64,000 bases of DNA, taken from positions 20,292 through 84,291 of the forward strand of contig NZ_LNTU01000003.1 in assembly GCF_001558695.1 (NCBI RefSeq), read 5' to 3'. Both the position numbers and the translations under genes were made by a program. This document shows positions 61,417 to 64,000 of this stretch, in pieces (position 1 is the stretch's first letter; each line of letters starts with the position of its first letter). The stretch comes from Paramesorhizobium deserti (GTDB lineage Bacteria; Pseudomonadota; Alphaproteobacteria; Rhizobiales; Rhizobiaceae). Under the pieces are notes generated by a model, which did no database searches, was not told the origin of the DNA, and was given only the letters and a program-made list of their open reading frames with translations.

Positions 61417-61600
61417 GTCATCCCCGGGGCTTGACCCGAGGATCCACGGCTAAGGAGCACGGACCTTTCCGTTGCATCGGCGTGTTCCAGGAAATTGAAA
61501 ATGATCAATATTTGCCCCCGATAATTTATGATCCCGTTGCGGATGATATTATCGTTTTCGCCTCCTGGCCATGGATCCTCGGGTCAAGCCCGAGGATGAC
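61417..61600. repeat. Family B MITE-like element
   Basis: Terminal inverted repeats GTCATCCCCGGGGCTTGACC and CGGGTCAAGCCCGAGGATGA bound a 184-bp element whose interior (GGAGCACGGACC..., GATCCCGTTGCGGATGATA) matches the copy at 18858-19038. It fills the mltG-yicC gap. Confidence 0.85.
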
Positions 61601-61668
61601 GTTAGGAGGGGGTGGGAGGGCAGAGGGAATGCCTCATGCAACACCTAATCCATGGGCGGGGGGAAACA

Positions 61669-62580
61669 ATGGCACTACAAAGCATGACCGGGTTCGCGCG
61701 CCATGCCGCCACGTATAGCGGCAGCAAGGGCGGCGCTGAGGGCGATACCCGCATCGTCTGGGAGGTGCGCTCGGTCAATGGCAAGGGGCTCGACGTAAGG
61801 TTTCGGCTGCCGCAGGGCTTCGAGGGCATCGAGCCACCGGCCCGCACCGCGCTTTCCCGGCATTTTTCCCGCGGCAATTTCCAGGCCGCGCTGACGGTCG
61901 AGCGGCCGGACGCCAAGGCGGATGTCGCGCTCAACGAAGCTTATCTGGCCAATGTCATGGCGGTCGGCGAGCGGCTGCGCGCGCAATACGGGCTTGCGCC
62001 GGCGAGCGTCGACGGCATTCTGGCCTTGCGCGGCGTTCTCGTCGAGCCGCAGGAGGCGGAGGACGAACAGGCGCGGGCCGGGCTCGAGGCGGCGATCGTT
62101 TCCACGCTGGATGGCGCGCTCGCGGCGCTGAGCGAGGCCAGGCGGACGGAAGGGCATTCCATAGGCGCCATCCTGGCCGGTCAGGTCGACATGATTGCCG
62201 AACTGGCACAGCGTGCCCGTAACGACCCCTCCCGCAGTGTCGAGGCCGTCCGGGAGCGCCTTGCGGCCCAGGTGGCGCTTCTCCTCGATACGCCGAACGG
62301 GCTCGACGAAACGCGGCTCTATATGGAGGCGGCCTTTCTTGCCACCAAGGCTGACATCCAGGAAGAGCTCGACCGGCTCGACACCCATGTCACCTCGGCC
62401 AGGCAGTTGATCGGTACGGGCGGTCCCATCGGGCGCAAGCTCGATTTTCTCAGCCAGGAATTCAATCGCGAGGCCAATACGCTCTGTTCGAAGTCGAATG
62501 CCGGTTCGATCACGGCGATCGGGCTTGAACTGAAGGCGGTGGTCGATCAGTTTCGCGAGCAGGTACAGAATCTGGAGTAA
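61669..62580 (+). CDS. yicC: YicC family endoribonuclease-like protein
   Basis: A 303-residue YicC protein, a family recently tied to endoribonuclease activity in RNA turnover. The N-terminus MALQSMTGFARH and EVRSVNGKGLDVRFRLPQGF are the signature. The C-terminus contains KLDFLSQEFNREANTLCSKS followed by NAGSITAIGLELKAVVDQFR, also highly conserved. The frame is open to 61612 through repeat-flanking sequence, and ATG 61669 (after GGGGGGAAACA) is chosen. It precedes gmk by 6 bp, the standard pair. Confidence 0.95.
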   Translation: MALQSMTGFARHAATYSGSKGGAEGDTRIVWEVRSVNGKGLDVRFRLPQGFEGIEPPARTALSRHFSRGNFQAALTVERPDAKADVALNEAYLANVMAVGERLRAQYGLAPASVDGILALRGVLVEPQEAEDEQARAGLEAAIVSTLDGALAALSEARRTEGHSIGAILAGQVDMIAELAQRARNDPSRSVEAVRERLAAQVALLLDTPNGLDETRLYMEAAFLATKADIQEELDRLDTHVTSARQLIGTGGPIGRKLDFLSQEFNREANTLCSKSNAGSITAIGLELKAVVDQFREQVQNLE

Positions 62581-62586
62581 TTATTC

Positions 62587-63249
62587 ATGGCCATCCCTTC
62601 CGTCGAAAGCGGGGTCAAGCGCCGCGGTCTCATGGTCGTCTTGTCCTCGCCGTCTGGTGCGGGCAAATCGACCATCGCCAGGCTTCTTCTGGAAGATCCG
62701 GAGATGAAGCTCTCATTGTCGATCAGCGTCACGACGCGCCAGCGCCGGCCGAGCGAAATCCAGGACGTCCACTATCATTTCATCATGATGCGCGAGTTCG
62801 AGCGGCTGCGCGACAGCGATGCGCTGATCGAGTGGGCCGAGGTGCACGGCAATTTCTACGGCACCTTACGTGAAACGGCCGAGAGCGCCCTGGCCGATGG
62901 CCGCGACATGCTGTTCGACATCGATTGGCAGGGATCGGAGCAGCTTCAGGAGAAGATGCGTTCCGACGTCGTCTCGATCTTCATCCTGCCGCCGACGATG
63001 CGCGAATTGCAGTCGCGCCTCAACCGCCGGGCAGAGGATTCGCCGGAGGTCATCGAGACGCGCCTGCAGAATGCGCGCTTCGAGATCCAGAAATGGCGTG
63101 AGTATGATTATGTCGTCATCAATGAGGACCTGAACCGCTCCTATGCGGCGGTGAAATCGATCATCTGTGCCGAACGCCTGCGCCGCGACCGCCGCCCCGG
63201 CCTCTTCGATTTCGTCGACGGGCTGCTGGAGGAACGACCGGGAGTGTAG
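62587..63249 (+). CDS. gmk: Guanylate kinase
   Basis: Gmk phosphorylates GMP to GDP with ATP. The 220-residue enzyme shows the P-loop [20 protein letters not shown], the GMP-binding [18 protein letters not shown] and [12 protein letters not shown] segments, and the C-terminal [20 protein letters not shown]. It directly follows yicC. Confidence 0.97.
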   Translation: MAIPSVESGVKRRGLMVVLSSPSGAGKSTIARLLLEDPEMKLSLSISVTTRQRRPSEIQDVHYHFIMMREFERLRDSDALIEWAEVHGNFYGTLRETAESALADGRDMLFDIDWQGSEQLQEKMRSDVVSIFILPPTMRELQSRLNRRAEDSPEVIETRLQNARFEIQKWREYDYVVINEDLNRSYAAVKSIICAERLRRDRRPGLFDFVDGLLEERPGV

Positions 63250-63286
63250 GGCGTGCTTGTTTTGACGGAATCACGGGTCGCGTGAA

Positions 63287-63330
63287 CTAAAGCGCGTTGC
63301 ATGGGTATGATTAAACGCGACGCGCTTTAG
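63287..63330. repeat. Inverted repeat downstream of gmk
   Basis: Perfect 11-base arms, CTAAAGCGCGT and ACGCGCTTTAG, with a 22-base loop. It lies 37 bases past the gmk stop and may act as its terminator, but no T-run follows. The remainder of 63250-63704 shows no gene that I can support. Confidence 0.55.
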
Positions 63331-63704
63331 GCTGTAAGCTCATAAAAGCCGAGCCTGGAGTGAGCTTGTGGGACAACAGGATCATCACAGCCGGCGCCGT
63401 GGAGATCAGGATGTGTCGATGAAGACGCAGAGCGCCTGGCGCGCAAACGCTCCTACCGGCATTGGAGCGTAATTCCGGGCCGTGCAAGGGGGGCTTTATG
63501 TCGAGGGTATCGAGCCTGCACCGATCGGCAAGCACGGACTGAATATCCGCGAGCCGATCGTTAGCAATCTGTCTTGGAGCGCGATCTGTGTTGCCGCTGT
63601 CATGAAACGCCGGTACATTGCTCAGACCCTTCCGGCTGGTGCGTCGGGTCGAGGAAGAACCCGCGCCACGCCGATGGGGCGACGCTTCAACAGTGGAGGG
63701 AATC

Positions 63705-64000
63705 ATGCGTGAACATCTCAAACGTACGTTATTTGCCTCGCGGCAGTGGACGTTGGCGGCTGCCACGATCGTTCTGTTTGCTGGCACTCCGGCGGCATGG
63801 GCTTGCACCGAGCAATGCTTTCAGATGGATGGCTGCTGCATTGACAGTAAGTGCGTTATTCCTTGCACATACGAATACATTGACTTCGACGTTACGCGCG
63901 AACCCGAGACTCCCATGACGAAGGTGGACATGCCTTTTCTGCGTATTCCGCTGAAGCCGGCCATTGATTCCGAAACGAAGCCGGCCACCCATTCCGATTT
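63705..64000 (+). CDS. Cysteine-rich secreted protein (partial, runs off the window)
   Basis: The frame opens at ATG 63705, behind GTGGAGGGAATC, and is still open at the window end after 98 codons. Residues 1-33 are a signal peptide (basic REHLKR, hydrophobic WTLAAATIVLFAGTPAAWA). The mature protein begins directly with six cysteines in the pattern C-x3-C-x5-CC-x4-C-x3-C (residues 34-54), the order found in inhibitor cystine knots. A proline- and charge-rich segment follows, with a repeated KPAxxSETKPA-like word near the end. Local base composition is low in GC (27 of 60 in the line at 63841). A lipobox is unlikely because Trp precedes the Ala-Cys. No family is recognised. Confidence 0.65.
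   Translation, partial: MREHLKRTLFASRQWTLAAATIVLFAGTPAAWACTEQCFQMDGCCIDSKCVIPCTYEYIDFDVTREPETPMTKVDMPFLRIPLKPAIDSETKPATHSD

Noticed and set aside
63482..63712. 76-codon frame between gmk and the cysteine-rich gene
   Set aside because: No ribosome binding site, no similarity that I recognise, and it overlaps the start of the better supported secreted protein.

Overview
This is a GC-rich chromosomal segment from an alphaproteobacterium of the order Hyphomicrobiales (Rhizobiales), most like the Phyllobacteriaceae/Brucellaceae group (Mesorhizobium, Ochrobactrum and relatives). The evidence is gene content and order (nadABC, panC-panB, the ygfZ/pyrC pair, psd-pssA, rpsF-rpsR-DUF2232-rplI, dnaB-alr-radA-cvpA-purF, fabD-fabG-acpP-fabF-mltG-yicC-gmk), protein sequences of rhizobial type, and dense palindromic intergenic repeats typical of these genomes. 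The genus cannot be fixed from the sequence alone. I saw no tRNA or rRNA gene, CRISPR array, prophage or intact insertion sequence. Almost all of the window is core genome.

Layout. 0-8 kb: an MFS transporter, then nadA-nadB-nadC (aspartate to nicotinate mononucleotide) behind a palindrome that is a likely operator, then panC-panB and a GNAT acetyltransferase. 8-15 kb: an RND efflux operon (a hydrolase-like protein without its catalytic residues, a membrane fusion protein and an inner-membrane pump) with a divergent LysR regulator, then a LysE-family exporter. 15-27 kb: DUF4126 protein, disulfide-reductase-like flavoenzyme, a NadQ-like regulator (probable partner of the nadA operator), ygfZ-HD-phosphatase cluster, dihydroorotase, HAD, NUDIX and SRAP proteins and several exported hypotheticals. 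27-42 kb: LysE exporter, a mosaic cysS, a DUF559 remnant, GFA protein, cimA, rarD, CorA-type transporter, LOG protein, LysM protein, an ArsR regulator with an Atm1-type exporter, an orphan antitoxin, psd-pssA. 42-55 kb, mostly minus strand: SDR, purF, cvpA, radA, alr, dnaB, cfa, rplI, DUF2232, rpsR, rpsF. 55-56 kb: two frameshifted small genes. 56-63 kb: the fatty-acid synthesis cluster, mltG, yicC, gmk. The right edge cuts a cysteine-rich secreted protein.

Repeats are the most striking feature. At least four families are present. Family A is a palindrome with arms like CCCCCTCTGGCC...GGCCAGAGGGGG. Family B is a MITE-like element of about 180 bp with terminal inverted repeats. Family C is a group of inverted repeats built on TAGGGAATAGTGAG-like words. 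Family D is a short GCATGATC/CCGAAAA-type palindrome. Two copies lie in frame inside genes: family A in nadB and family D in nadQ. Others supply the end of rarD or mark the break in a DUF559 gene. The other leading observations are the mosaic cysS, the hydrolase-like protein in the efflux operon, the near-perfect operator over the ArsR start codon, and the six-cysteine knottin-like secreted protein at the right edge.
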